NCBI GenBank assembly: GCA_903938485.1
Contig: CAJADF010000040.1
Location: 1-64,000 of the forward strand
From: an uncultured Methylococcaceae bacterium
GTDB taxonomy: Bacteria; Pseudomonadota; Gammaproteobacteria; Methylococcales; Methylomonadaceae
DNA: 64,000 nt
Direction: 5' to 3'
Shown: positions 9,028 through 18,577 of the stretch, one piece after another
Layout: each line of letters opens with the position of its first letter
Position numbering within the stretch: position 1 is the stretch's first letter
Notes under the pieces: generated by a model
Seen by the model: only the letters and a program-made list of their open reading frames with translations
Databases searched by the model: none
What the model was told of the DNA's origin: nothing
Made by a program: the position numbers and the translations under genes

Positions 9028-10908
9028 ATGTCTGATATTAAAAACACGTTCGTTGATCCGTATGAAAATCTTTTAAAAGACATTCTAGTTGAAGTTTCTA
9101 ACTTACGTGAACAGATTGCGTTGCATGCAAATGAACGCTTAATACAATATCAAGATAATTATCTTGAAGGGCAATTTACTGAAAGTGCAATTAATTTGGC
9201 GCATTATTTAGCTATGCGGCAGTTTGATTTACGACATTTACAAGATCGATTAGCTCAATCCGCTTTAACTTCATTAGGCAGGGCAGAAGCTTCTGTTTTA
9301 TCAACCTTTGATATCCTGATCGATATTTTGCAACGCTCGACAGATAAAACTTATGTGTCTAGTCAAAATAATATCAGTGCTCAAAGTTTTAATCGCGGTC
9401 AATTTTTACTGAAACAACATACTAAAGATTTGTTTGGCTCTAGTCATGGACAAGGTAAAGCGCATGTCATGGTGACTTTGTCCACAGAAGCTTCATGGGA
9501 TTACGCTCTAATAAAAGCACTGTTTGAAAAAGGTATGACATGCGCTCGAATTAATTGTGCTCATGATGATGAACATGTATGGGACGCAATGATTAAAAAT
9601 ATAAGGCGTGCTGAAATAGAAACGGGTCATTCATGTCGAGTATTAATGGATTTAGCGGGTCATAAGATTCGTACTGCCGAAATTTTGCCAGGACCGGCTA
9701 TACATCATATTCGCGTCCCAAAAAATTCTACGGGTAAAGTACTTGCTCCGGTGTTTTTATTGTTAACTACCGATATTAATAGTGCTAGTGCTGATAATGC
9801 GTTATTTAGAGTAGGTATTCCTAAAGCAGCAATTAAATATTTAGTGCCTGGACAAATATTTAGCTTTATTGATAATCAGAAAAAAACTCGATACTTAAAA
9901 GTTGAAAAGAAGCTCTCTGAACATGATTGGTTAGTGAGTTCTGAAAAAAGTGCTTATCTGATTTCTGGTTGCAAACTTAGTGTTATTAAAAAACAAAAAA
10001 ATAAGAAGCACAGTACTGATGATGAATTTAATCTGGGAGAATTTTTGGGGGCTCCTTTAGAAATCAGGTTATTTAAAAAACAATTACTACTGCTAACCAC
10101 TGAAGAGGTATTAGGTAAGCCTGCTGAGTTTAAAGGGGATGAGTTAATTCATCCCGCTCAAATAGGCTGTACATTATCCTCAGCTATTTCTAAACTTAAA
10201 GTGGGGCAACAAGTCTGGATTGATGACGGCAAGTTAGGCGCAGTCGTTCAAGAACTAACCGCACAAGGCGCCTTATTGTTAGTTACAGTGGCAAAGCCGA
10301 GTGGCGTTAAAATACAAAGTGATAAGGGCATTAATTTTCCTGATGCTCTGTTTGATTTGTCACCACTAACCGAAAAAGATTTATGTGACTTAGGTTTTGT
10401 ATGTGCTCACGCTGATTTGGTCGGGTTTTCTTTTGTGGAAACGCTAGCTGATATGGATTATTTAATAAAAGAACTAGAAAAGCGAAGTTCATCTGCTATG
10501 CCTATAATTGCAAAAATTGAAACGAATTTAGCTGTTAAAAATCTACCCGAGATTATTCTGGGTACTATTGGTCGACACAATTTAGGAATTATGATTGCTC
10601 GAGGCGATTTAGCTGTTGAGTTGGGCAGTGCTCGTTTGGCGGAAATACAAGAAGAGTTATTGTGGTTATGTGAAGCTGCGCATGTACCAGTCATTTGGGC
10701 AACCCAGGTGCTTGAATCAATAGCTAAAAAAGGTACTAGGTCTAGGCCAGAATTTACTGATGCGGCAATGGCTGTTAGAGCAGAATGTGTGATGCTTAAT
10801 AAAGGCCCTTATATTGTCGATGCGATTGAAGCCTTGGTTAATGTCATGTTACGTATGCATGAACATCAGAGAAAGAAGTTTTCTCGATTAAGAGCGCTCC
10901 ATTGGTAA
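9028..10908 (+). CDS. Pyruvate kinase family protein with N-terminal extension and altered motifs
   Basis: The conserved core starts near residue 145 (AHVMVTLSTEASWD), preceded by a 140-residue helical extension not found in typical pyruvate kinases (about 470 residues). Recognisable sites are CARINCAHD (Arg174, Asn176), MDLAGHKIRT, IIAKIETN, MIARGDLAVE with its metal-binding acid, and WATQVLESI. Departures include RINCAHD for RLNFSHG, DLAGHKIRT for DTKGPEIRT, and MLNKGPY where MLSGETA is expected. The N/B-domain section (about 230-440) is larger than usual and contains a Lys-rich stretch. It may be an enzyme of the long pyruvate kinase branch, or one with a different phosphoryl acceptor. It stands alone between the pump and birA. 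The family is secure; the reaction is inferred. Confidence 0.75.
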   Translation: MSDIKNTFVDPYENLLKDILVEVSNLREQIALHANERLIQYQDNYLEGQFTESAINLAHYLAMRQFDLRHLQDRLAQSALTSLGRAEASVLSTFDILIDILQRSTDKTYVSSQNNISAQSFNRGQFLLKQHTKDLFGSSHGQGKAHVMVTLSTEASWDYALIKALFEKGMTCARINCAHDDEHVWDAMIKNIRRAEIETGHSCRVLMDLAGHKIRTAEILPGPAIHHIRVPKNSTGKVLAPVFLLLTTDINSASADNALFRVGIPKAAIKYLVPGQIFSFIDNQKKTRYLKVEKKLSEHDWLVSSEKSAYLISGCKLSVIKKQKNKKHSTDDEFNLGEFLGAPLEIRLFKKQLLLLTTEEVLGKPAEFKGDELIHPAQIGCTLSSAISKLKVGQQVWIDDGKLGAVVQELTAQGALLLVTVAKPSGVKIQSDKGINFPDALFDLSPLTEKDLCDLGFVCAHADLVGFSFVETLADMDYLIKELEKRSSSAMPIIAKIETNLAVKNLPEIILGTIGRHNLGIMIARGDLAVELGSARLAEIQEELLWLCEAAHVPVIWATQVLESIAKKGTRSRPEFTDAAMAVRAECVMLNKGPYIVDAIEALVNVMLRMHEHQRKKFSRLRALHW

Positions 10909-10998
10909 TGGGGCTTTAGTGATTAAGTTTATCAGTAGATGATTTAAGTTTATTCGGGCATATCGTATAATTCTGTTTTTTAATAAAAGACGCCTGCC

Positions 10999-12000
10999 GT
11001 GTTGATTTCTGATAAACAAAAACAAATACTTGCCTTATTAGCGGATGGCGAATTCCACTCTGGGACAGAATTAGCAGAATTATTGGGGGTAAGTCGTTCA
11101 GCAATTTGTAAGCAATTAAACGGTTTAGCAGTTTTAGGTTTACAACACGCCGCAATCAGTGGAAAAGGTTATCGGTTAGAAAAGCCTATAGAATTACTCG
11201 ATTATTCCAAAATAAAATCGCTAGTTTCTGAAGTTAATCATGCGTATCTTACGCATTTAGAAGTTCACGATACTTTACCCTCAACAAATAGTTATTTAGC
11301 AGACTTGGCGCAAAATCAAGCACCCTCAGGATTTGCTTGTTTTGCAGAACATCAAACGGCTGGAAAGGGTAGGCGGGGGCGGCAATGGATTTCGCCTTAT
11401 GGTTGTAATTTATATTTATCATTGTTATGGCGATTTCAGCAAGGCGGTATCGCCAGCACTTCGGGTTTAAGTTTAGCGATTGGAGTAGCCATTATTCGAG
11501 TGTTAAAGTCTCAAGGTTATACAGATGTCGGTTTAAAATGGCCTAACGATATTTATGCGCAAGGTAAAAAATTAGGAGGCATTCTAATAGAAGTATCAGG
11601 TGAATCTGATGGACCTTGTGCAGTCGTTGTTGGTTTGGGCTTGAATTTATATTTAAGTGAAGCACAAGGTCAAGAAATTACACAAGATTGGATTGATTTA
11701 ACCCAACTAACTCCTTCTGGCCAGACTATAGGTAGAAATAAGTTGGCCTCTGCTGTTTTAAATGAATTGTTGATAATAGTTAATAATTATGAGCTTGTGG
11801 GTATACAGCCTTATTTAGCAGAATGGCGAAGTTATGATTGTCTAATGGGTATGCCTGCTGTTTTGCATGTGGGTCAAAATACGGTAGATGGTGTGGTTGA
11901 GGGTATAAATGAGCAAGGTTTGTTATTGTTTAAAAAAACTGATGGTAGTCTGCAAGCTTATGCTTCAGGTGAGGTTAGCTTTAGTGCCACTCACTTATGA
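10999..12000 (+). CDS. birA: Bifunctional biotin-protein ligase / biotin operon repressor BirA
   Basis: An N-terminal winged helix (LLADGEFHSGTELAELLGVSRSAICKQL) is followed by the catalytic domain with GKGRRGRQWISPYGCNLYLS, the biotinyl-AMP binding loop, and KWPNDIY with GGILIE. The C-terminal SH3-like domain contains VVEGINEQGLLLFKK. It activates biotin and attaches it to the acetyl-CoA carboxylase carrier protein; the HTH suggests it also represses biotin genes. The length of 333 residues is normal. The start is GTG at 10999. It overlaps coaX by 4 bp (ATGA), so the two are translationally coupled. Confidence 0.95.
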   Translation: MLISDKQKQILALLADGEFHSGTELAELLGVSRSAICKQLNGLAVLGLQHAAISGKGYRLEKPIELLDYSKIKSLVSEVNHAYLTHLEVHDTLPSTNSYLADLAQNQAPSGFACFAEHQTAGKGRRGRQWISPYGCNLYLSLLWRFQQGGIASTSGLSLAIGVAIIRVLKSQGYTDVGLKWPNDIYAQGKKLGGILIEVSGESDGPCAVVVGLGLNLYLSEAQGQEITQDWIDLTQLTPSGQTIGRNKLASAVLNELLIIVNNYELVGIQPYLAEWRSYDCLMGMPAVLHVGQNTVDGVVEGINEQGLLLFKKTDGSLQAYASGEVSFSATHL

Positions 12001-12743
12001 AATTACTCATTGATAGTGGCAATAGTCGCCTAAAATGGGCCATATTAAATGCGAAAGGCCAGTTAAGTATATTTGTAGTGGATAATCAAGAGGTAACGCA
12101 GAATTATTTATTTGCAGAATGGTCTACTTACCCACCTCCCGAACAAGTATTAATAGCCAGTGTTGCTACGCACACCTTAGTTTCGGTTCTGTTGAATGCG
12201 CTCGATAAAATTTGGCCGGGTGTGCAAATCAGTCTGCTTAAATCACAGGCTTTAGCTTATGGCGTCATTAATTGTTATGAGCAAGCTGATAAATTAGGTG
12301 TCGATCGCTGGTTGGCATTAATAGCGGCTCATCATTATTACGCGGGTGCTAGTTGTATTGTTGATTGTGGAACGGCTATTACTGTTGATGTTATAACTGC
12401 AGGCGGTGTGCACAAAGGCGGCTTAATTTCGCCTGGCATAGCCTTAATGAAGAAAGCCTTAGCTGTAGAAACAGCTAATTTATTTTATAAAAACTCGGCA
12501 TACCCCATTGGTTTGGCAACAGTAACAGAGTCGGCTATTTATAATGGTACTTTATACGCCGGTTTGGGCTTAATAGAGCGGGTATTAACCCAGCTATCGC
12601 CTGATACCCAACTTATTTTAACAGGAGGCGATGCTGCGTTAATAGCGGCACAGTTATCTACGCCTTTTATAATCGATACAGAGTTAGTGTTTAAAGGGTT
12701 AAGCATTATTGCTAAGCATTCAAATGTTAGCGCATCTAATTAA
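11997..12743 (+). CDS. coaX: Type III pantothenate kinase
   Basis: It phosphorylates pantothenate in the first step of coenzyme A synthesis. The ASKHA-fold signatures are visible: LLIDSGNSRLKWA at the N-terminus, LGVDRWLALIAAHH, VDCGTAITVDVI, and GGLISPGIALMKKAL, with LTGGDA near the end. Its 248 residues fit the family. It starts inside the birA stop (ATGA), an arrangement common in gammaproteobacteria. No Bvg/SPOR extension is present. Confidence 0.95.
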   Translation: MKLLIDSGNSRLKWAILNAKGQLSIFVVDNQEVTQNYLFAEWSTYPPPEQVLIASVATHTLVSVLLNALDKIWPGVQISLLKSQALAYGVINCYEQADKLGVDRWLALIAAHHYYAGASCIVDCGTAITVDVITAGGVHKGGLISPGIALMKKALAVETANLFYKNSAYPIGLATVTESAIYNGTLYAGLGLIERVLTQLSPDTQLILTGGDAALIAAQLSTPFIIDTELVFKGLSIIAKHSNVSASN

Positions 12744-12789
12744 AATGATTGATATTAAAACTGCTAGGTAAGAAGCAGGGAGTCTTAGT

Positions 12790-13803
12790 TTGTTAAATAA
12801 AAGTTTTTTAAAAATATTAATTTGCTCAGGCGCAGCGGTGCTAAGTCTGTTAGTTTTGTTGGCGGTATTTATTCGTTATCAAGGCTTTCAGTATTGGGCA
12901 GCTTACACTGATAGAGGTTTTGCCACTGCATTGCCTTTAGCCTCAGCGTATCCGATAACAGAGGCTAATCGATCAGCGACCTGTAACAGCGGTGACCTTA
13001 AAGTATTGACGTTTAATGTTGAATACGGTTCAGAATTGATAGAAAGTATGGCGGCCCGATTTAATAAGGGTAGTACTGGCGGCGCATTGCCTTGGTCTGT
13101 ACGAGCACCCGAAATCCGAGAGCGTATTAAAGGTTATGAACCTGATTTGATTGGTTTTCAAGAAACGCATACGGATAAGGATATTGCGACTATTTTATCA
13201 GTGACAGACTATGGCTTAATAAGTTATCACATGGGAAGTTTTGAGTATGGTGATGCAGCTCTTGCTTATAAAGTAGCTCGTTTTGAGGTTTTAGATAAAG
13301 GTCAAATGTGGTTAGGGCCTAATCCTGAGCTTCCCATGAGTTTTGGTTTTAAACCTCTAGCGATGATACGTTATGTAAATTGGGCTGTTTTAAAAGAAAA
13401 GTCAAATGGATTTACGTTTATGTATGTTAATACCCATTTTGATAATGCTGGGGTAAATAAAGATCCCAGTGCTATTTTGTTTTATGAGCGTATTACCCAA
13501 TTGGCCCAAGGCTTACCGATGATAGTTACTGGAGATTTTAATACCACAGGCGATAGTGAGCGCTATCGAAAAATTATTGGTGCTGATAAGCCCGTGCAAT
13601 TATTGCAAAATACCTATGTGTTGGCAGGGCAACCTAAAGTATCTCCTGAGTTGCACCCTGATAAACGCATTGATCATATCTTTGTGGGTGGACCTTGTCA
13701 TGCTAAAGCAGGCCATTGGTTTATTGATCCTCAGCCATTAATGAATGGTGAGCGAATGTCCGATCATTTACCGATTTTGGTTAGTATACAATTTAATTCT
13801 TAA
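12790..13803 (+). CDS. Endonuclease/exonuclease/phosphatase family protein, membrane-anchored or exported
   Basis: A single N-terminal hydrophobic helix (about 5-30) is followed by an EEP fold: LKVLTFNVEYG, DLIGFQETH (metal-binding Glu), VNTHFDN, IVTGDFNTT, and RIDHIFV with SDHLPILV as the catalytic His end. The substrate could be a phosphodiester, an inositol phosphate or a nucleic acid; this cannot be read from sequence. The TTG start at 12790 has GGGAG about 8 bp upstream. It follows coaX by 46 bp, and its stop overlaps the convergent ybiB-like gene by 4 bp. Confidence 0.8.
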   Translation: MLNKSFLKILICSGAAVLSLLVLLAVFIRYQGFQYWAAYTDRGFATALPLASAYPITEANRSATCNSGDLKVLTFNVEYGSELIESMAARFNKGSTGGALPWSVRAPEIRERIKGYEPDLIGFQETHTDKDIATILSVTDYGLISYHMGSFEYGDAALAYKVARFEVLDKGQMWLGPNPELPMSFGFKPLAMIRYVNWAVLKEKSNGFTFMYVNTHFDNAGVNKDPSAILFYERITQLAQGLPMIVTGDFNTTGDSERYRKIIGADKPVQLLQNTYVLAGQPKVSPELHPDKRIDHIFVGGPCHAKAGHWFIDPQPLMNGERMSDHLPILVSIQFNS

Positions 13804-14819
13804 GAAAATTTTTGCTTATCTCGGCTTAACCAATAATCAGTCGCAAGTTGATAGGCCGCTATTTGGGTATCAGCTTTGCCTAGTAATTTAAGGGCAATAG
13901 CCGTGGTACCCAAGATGGTTTGTTCGGCATATTCATTTTGCAGGTCACCTTGCCAGATTAAGGCTAGGTGGCTTGGATCCATTTCTTCATCTTTAACATG
14001 ACGGCGCGTGAAAAGCGCTGGCCAGTTTTCGTCTGCTAGCTCGCCGTTGTGTACGCTTTGTACTAAGCAATCTACATCGGGATTGCGTTCAGTTTCGCCA
14101 CCTTCACCTTTTAATACGGCAGCATGGGGTTGTTGTAATAAAGCAGCGGCTTCTTGATGGACAGGGCGATAGCCAGGGTGAAAAATGCCTTGAATACTAT
14201 GAGTTGCATTAAAAGGATTAATTAAACGGACTAGCGTGTGTACAGGTGATCGTAACCCTAATAAGGGTCTGAGTTCTATAATCTCATACAGTTTTGGACA
14301 AAAGTGTTCTAGAGATAAATAGCTAAAATGTGTGTCTTTCAGTTGTTGTTTAGCTTCTGTAACGGAAGTAGCGGGGTTGATACCCAAATATTTAAGCATA
14401 TCTTGTGTGTAGAGTCGCCCAGAGGTATGTCCACCAGCGCCGTGCATAAATACATTAATGCCTTTATCAGCTAATAACAAAGCTGATAATAAAAACCAAG
14501 GTAAATGTCGACGTTTACCCGCATAAGACGACCAATCAAGATCAACAAGGTCATGGTCTGCACTTAACTTAGCTGATTCTCGTGCGGCTAAGACGAATCC
14601 TGCTAATTCTTCTGGTGTTTCTTCTTTAACACGCATTAACATTAAAAAAGCGCCTAGTTGGATAGGCTCAACTTCATTCGTTAATATTAAGCGCATGGCT
14701 GTATATGCTTCTGCTTTAGTTAATGGCCGTGAGCCTTTTTTGCCTTTACCAATTATGCGAATGTATTGAGCAAAAGCATGTTCAGGGCTTGGTGTTTGCT
14801 CGTGGTGCGTTAGTTTCAT
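13800..14819 (-). CDS. ybiB: YbiB/TrpD2-like member of the anthranilate phosphoribosyltransferase family
   Basis: The N-terminal helical domain (KAEAYTAMRLILTNEVEPIQLGAFLMLMRVKEETPEE) and the glycosyltransferase-family-3 body match the TrpD fold. The glycine-rich PRPP loop of true TrpD (GTGGD) is not seen; FMHGAGGHTSGR occupies the region. It lacks trp neighbours, so I assign it to the TrpD2/YbiB group, whose E. coli member binds nucleic acid rather than making tryptophan. The length is 339 residues. It lies 5 bp downstream of cyoE in the same direction, suggesting one transcript. Confidence 0.75.
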   Translation of the reverse strand: MKLTHHEQTPSPEHAFAQYIRIIGKGKKGSRPLTKAEAYTAMRLILTNEVEPIQLGAFLMLMRVKEETPEELAGFVLAARESAKLSADHDLVDLDWSSYAGKRRHLPWFLLSALLLADKGINVFMHGAGGHTSGRLYTQDMLKYLGINPATSVTEAKQQLKDTHFSYLSLEHFCPKLYEIIELRPLLGLRSPVHTLVRLINPFNATHSIQGIFHPGYRPVHQEAAALLQQPHAAVLKGEGGETERNPDVDCLVQSVHNGELADENWPALFTRRHVKDEEMDPSHLALIWQGDLQNEYAEQTILGTTAIALKLLGKADTQIAAYQLATDYWLSRDKQKFS

Positions 14820-14824
14820 AGCAA

Positions 14825-15721
14825 TTATTTTAAGTAATGATCTATTAAGAGCGCCGCAAATAGCAAGGTAATATACACAATCGAATAAACGAAGGTTTTC
14901 ATCGCTGTTTTATTATCTTTTTTACGCATCATCTGCACGGCATAATAAATAAATATGCTATCCAAAATAACGGCAGAGACTAAATACAGCAGGTTACTCA
15001 TGCGCGTTAAATAAGGCAGTAGCGTGACGATTAATAATAAAATCGTATACAACAATATTTGTAAGCGTGTAAAAGCGGGGCCATGTGTTACGGGTAACAT
15101 AGGAATATTGACTTTAGCGTATTCTTCTCGTCTAGCAATGGCTAAGGCCCAAAAGTGTGGAGGTGTCCAAACATAAATTATTAAGGCTAATAATAAACCA
15201 TACGGATGTACTTCTCCGGTCATTGCGCACCAGCCTAATAAAGGGGGGGTAGCGCCAAATAATCCACCAATCACAATATTTTGCGGCGTGGCTCTTTTAA
15301 GATATAAGGTATAGATAATTGCATAACCAAACAAAGATAAAAAAGTTAATACAGCCGTTAAGGTATTCACTAAGAACACCAAGATTAACATAGCTGTCAC
15401 ACCTAATATTGCTGCAAAAGTCAGGACATTAACGCTACTTAAATTCCCAGTTGGTAAGGGGCGATTTTCGGTACGAGTCATTTGCGCGTCTGCTTTGCGA
15501 TCAATAAAGTGATTGATGGCTGCGGCAGAAGAGGCCGCTAAGGCAATGCCAATAGACCCATAGATAAAAAGTCCGAAGTCAGGTATGCCGGGTACCGCCA
15601 AGAGCATGCCCACGATTGCAGTGAACATCATTTCTGCAACTACGTTGGGTTTACAGAGTGTGAGGTAATTTTTCCAAGAAAGTGTGGAGGATTTGCTAGG
15701 CATTATGTAATTAGATTCCAA
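14825..15721 (-). CDS. cyoE: Protoheme IX farnesyltransferase (heme O synthase)
   Basis: A UbiA-family polytopic prenyltransferase that makes heme O for terminal oxidases. Motifs: NHFIDRKADAQMTRTENRPLPTG (aspartate-rich prenyl-PP site), YTLYLKRATPQNIVIGGLFGATPPLLGW, and the second site WTPPHFWALAIARREEYAKVNIPMLPV. About nine membrane helices are expected. The length is 298 residues. No oxidase genes adjoin it. The start could also be the Met seven residues in (MPSKSS). Confidence 0.93.
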   Translation of the reverse strand: MESNYIMPSKSSTLSWKNYLTLCKPNVVAEMMFTAIVGMLLAVPGIPDFGLFIYGSIGIALAASSAAAINHFIDRKADAQMTRTENRPLPTGNLSSVNVLTFAAILGVTAMLILVFLVNTLTAVLTFLSLFGYAIIYTLYLKRATPQNIVIGGLFGATPPLLGWCAMTGEVHPYGLLLALIIYVWTPPHFWALAIARREEYAKVNIPMLPVTHGPAFTRLQILLYTILLLIVTLLPYLTRMSNLLYLVSAVILDSIFIYYAVQMMRKKDNKTAMKTFVYSIVYITLLFAALLIDHYLK

Positions 15722-15803
15722 CTTTTATAATATTGTATAGAATACAGTGAACTTTTGATTATTGAAATAGTCAGACGCGCTTATCACCATTAAAGAGGGA
15801 GTT

Positions 15804-17156
15804 ATGAAAAATCGATTACTGTGCACAGTTTTACTGTGTTTACCTGCAATGAGTTTACATGCAGAAGCTAAAGTTTTTGAAAAAACGTTAAAGAATGGTT
15901 TAAAAGTGTTAGTTAAAGAAGATCACCGCTCTCCCATTGCGGTATCTCAAGTTTGGTATAAAGTCGGTTCAAGTTATGAGCCAGGTGGTATCACTGGCGT
16001 TTCACACATGTTAGAACACATGATGTTTAAAGGGACTGATAAACATGCTGCCGGTGAGTTTTCGAGAATCATCGCTGAAAATGGAGGTGAAGAGAATGCC
16101 TTTACGGGTCAAGATTACACTGCCTATTTTCAAACGATGGAAGCGTCACGTTTACCGGTCAGTTTTGAGTTAGAAGCGGATCGGATGCGTGGTTTACATT
16201 TACTCGCTGAAGAATTAAAAAAAGAATTACAAGTGGTCACAGAAGAACGTCGAATGCGGACTGATGATAATCCACAAGCTAAAATGAACGAACATTTTAT
16301 GGCGATGGTTTATGCCAATAGTTCTTATAAAAATCCTGTGATTGGCTGGCCAGCTGATATTGCTAATTACACAGTAGAAGATTTACAAGCGTGGTATCAA
16401 CGTTGGTATGCACCCAATAATGCTACCTTAGTAGTAGTTGGGGATGTACAACCCAATGCGGTATTTGCTTTGGCAGAACAGTATTTTGGGGAGTTAAAGC
16501 CCAGTGAAATTAAACCGTTAAAACCGCAAACTGAAATTGAGCAATTAGGTGTTCGCTATATGACTGTTAAGGTACCTGCTAAATTGCCGTCAGTAGTTTT
16601 AGCCTATAAAGTGCCCTCTCTTAAAACAGCCATTGATGAAAATGAAGCTTATGCTTTAGAAGTGTTAGCGGGGGTATTAGACGGCGGAAACAGCGCCCGT
16701 TTATCATCAACACTGATACGTGGACAACAAATTGCGGTGTCAACGGGGGCCTCTTACGATTTAAATTCAAGACTATCGTCTTTATTTGAACTGGAAGCGA
16801 CCCCAGCGGAACACAAATCTGTCAATGATTTAGAAGCGGCTTTAAAAGTTGAAGTGACTAAGCTGCAAAAAGACTTGATTACTAGCAATGAGTTGCAACG
16901 CATTAAGGCTCAGGTATTAGCCACTGATATCTATCAAAAAGACTCGGCTTTTTATCAAGCAATGGAGTTAGGGACTTTTGAGACTGTTGGTTTAGGTTGG
17001 CAAAAAGCCGGGGAATATGTGGCTAAAATTAATCAAGTAACACCTGAGCAAGTGCGAGCAGTGGCGCAAAAGTATTTAATTGAAGATCATTTAAATATTG
17101 CTTATTTAGAACCGCAAACCATAAAGACTAGTTCAGACAAGAAGGGAGCTCACTAA
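15804..17156 (+). CDS. M16-family zinc protease, catalytic subunit, exported
   Basis: A signal peptide (LLCTVLLCLPAMSLHAEA) precedes a pitrilysin-type domain with the inverted zinc motif HMLEHMMFKGT (HxxEH) and the downstream glutamate in VVTEERRMRTDDNP. The C-terminal M16 half includes DGGNSARLSSTLIRG. It should degrade peptides in the periplasm. It works with the next gene, whose start overlaps its stop by one base (TAATG), as in the many bacterial M16 pairs where one partner carries zinc and the other shapes the chamber. The start has GAGGGAG upstream. Confidence 0.93.
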   Translation: MKNRLLCTVLLCLPAMSLHAEAKVFEKTLKNGLKVLVKEDHRSPIAVSQVWYKVGSSYEPGGITGVSHMLEHMMFKGTDKHAAGEFSRIIAENGGEENAFTGQDYTAYFQTMEASRLPVSFELEADRMRGLHLLAEELKKELQVVTEERRMRTDDNPQAKMNEHFMAMVYANSSYKNPVIGWPADIANYTVEDLQAWYQRWYAPNNATLVVVGDVQPNAVFALAEQYFGELKPSEIKPLKPQTEIEQLGVRYMTVKVPAKLPSVVLAYKVPSLKTAIDENEAYALEVLAGVLDGGNSARLSSTLIRGQQIAVSTGASYDLNSRLSSLFELEATPAEHKSVNDLEAALKVEVTKLQKDLITSNELQRIKAQVLATDIYQKDSAFYQAMELGTFETVGLGWQKAGEYVAKINQVTPEQVRAVAQKYLIEDHLNIAYLEPQTIKTSSDKKGAH

Positions 17157-18577
17157 TGCGTATTAGTTTTAAGCAGTCAAAAATCATAGCGACTAGTTGT
17201 GTCTTAGCTAGTAGTGTTTTACTCAGCGCTTGTGATCCAATGTATGAAGTAAAGCCGGATAACACGCCTGTTGCAGTTACCCCAAGTACTCCTGATATTA
17301 AGCAAAGTGCGGTGCATGTCACGAGTAAAATTGAGCATTGGCAAACTTCTCAAGGCAGCCGCGTGTATTTTGTCCATGCGGATGGGTTGCCTATGGCTGA
17401 TATCCAAGTGCTATTTAATGCGGGAAGTGCAAATGATGGAGCGAAATTTGGCTTAGCCGAATTAACCGCAGGCCTGCTGGATACGGGTGCAGGAACTTGG
17501 AATGCTGATGAAATTGCTCAACGTTTTGAAAATATCGGTGCGCAGTTTGGCGTTTCCAGTTCTATGGAAATGGCGACTTTATCACTAAGAACGTTAACTG
17601 ATCCCAGTTTGTTCAATAAAGCCATTGATACAGTGCAAGTCATTTTGACTCAGCCCTTGTTTAAAGAAGCCGATTTTAAACGCGAAAAAACCCGTACTTT
17701 GGCAGGCTTAAAACAACAGGAAGAATCACCGGCTGCCCAAGCAAGTATCGCGTTTTATAAAGCACTCTACGGTGACCATCCTTATGGGCATCCTGGTTCT
17801 GGTACACTTAAAACGGTATCAGAATTTAAAGTGGCGGATGTACGCGAGTTCTATAAAAAATACTATGTAGCTGCCAATGCAATTGTCGTGATTGTCGGTG
17901 ATTTATCAACAGCGCAAGCGGAACAAACGGCTGAAAAGGTATTGTCTGGTCTGCCGATTGGTAAAAAAGCTGAGGTTTTACCAGAAGTTAGTTTACCAAC
18001 CCATGCAGAACAGCAGCACATTGATTTTCCATCGTCTCAAACCCACGTCTTAGTAGGCTTACCAGGTAGTTATCGTAAAGATCCGGATTATTTTAATCTT
18101 TATGTCGGTAATCATATTTTGGGTGGCAGTGGTTTGGTTTCTAAGTTATTTGATGAAGTACGTGAAAAGAGAGGCTTAGCTTATACGGCTTCAAGTAGTT
18201 TTTTACCGTTAGCTAAGCCCGGGCCATTTTTGATTAGTTTACAAACTCGTAATGATCAAAAAGATCAAGCATTACAAGTCTTGAATCAAACGTTAGCGGA
18301 TTTTATTAATAAAGGCCCCACTGAAGCTGAATTAAGCGCAGCTAAGAAAAACATTACTGGTGGCTTTGCTTTGCGATCAGATACGAATAAAAAATTGGCT
18401 AATTATGTGGGTATGATTGGTTTTTATGATATGCCGTTAGATTATCTCGATACTTTTCAGCAAAATGTGGAGAATGTCACCGTGGCATCTATCACCGATG
18501 CTTTTAAGCGTAGAGTTAAGCTAAACTTATTGCAAACGGTCACTGTTGGTAAGGTAGCAGAACCGAGTGGCAAATAA
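17156..18577 (+). CDS. M16-family non-catalytic partner, predicted lipoprotein
   Basis: An N-terminal lipobox (VLLSAC, Cys at about residue 26) predicts membrane anchoring. The M16 fold is clear (FNAGSANDG...FGLAELTAGLLDTGAG and VGDLSTAQAEQTAE). However, where the zinc-binding HxxEH should be, the sequence is LAELT, and the Arg/Tyr pair RGLAYTASSSF is retained for substrate binding. It is therefore predicted to be inactive alone and to form a heterodimer with the upstream protease. Its stop overlaps the rsmD start by 11 bp. Confidence 0.9.
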   Translation: MRISFKQSKIIATSCVLASSVLLSACDPMYEVKPDNTPVAVTPSTPDIKQSAVHVTSKIEHWQTSQGSRVYFVHADGLPMADIQVLFNAGSANDGAKFGLAELTAGLLDTGAGTWNADEIAQRFENIGAQFGVSSSMEMATLSLRTLTDPSLFNKAIDTVQVILTQPLFKEADFKREKTRTLAGLKQQEESPAAQASIAFYKALYGDHPYGHPGSGTLKTVSEFKVADVREFYKKYYVAANAIVVIVGDLSTAQAEQTAEKVLSGLPIGKKAEVLPEVSLPTHAEQQHIDFPSSQTHVLVGLPGSYRKDPDYFNLYVGNHILGGSGLVSKLFDEVREKRGLAYTASSSFLPLAKPGPFLISLQTRNDQKDQALQVLNQTLADFINKGPTEAELSAAKKNITGGFALRSDTNKKLANYVGMIGFYDMPLDYLDTFQQNVENVTVASITDAFKRRVKLNLLQTVTVGKVAEPSGK

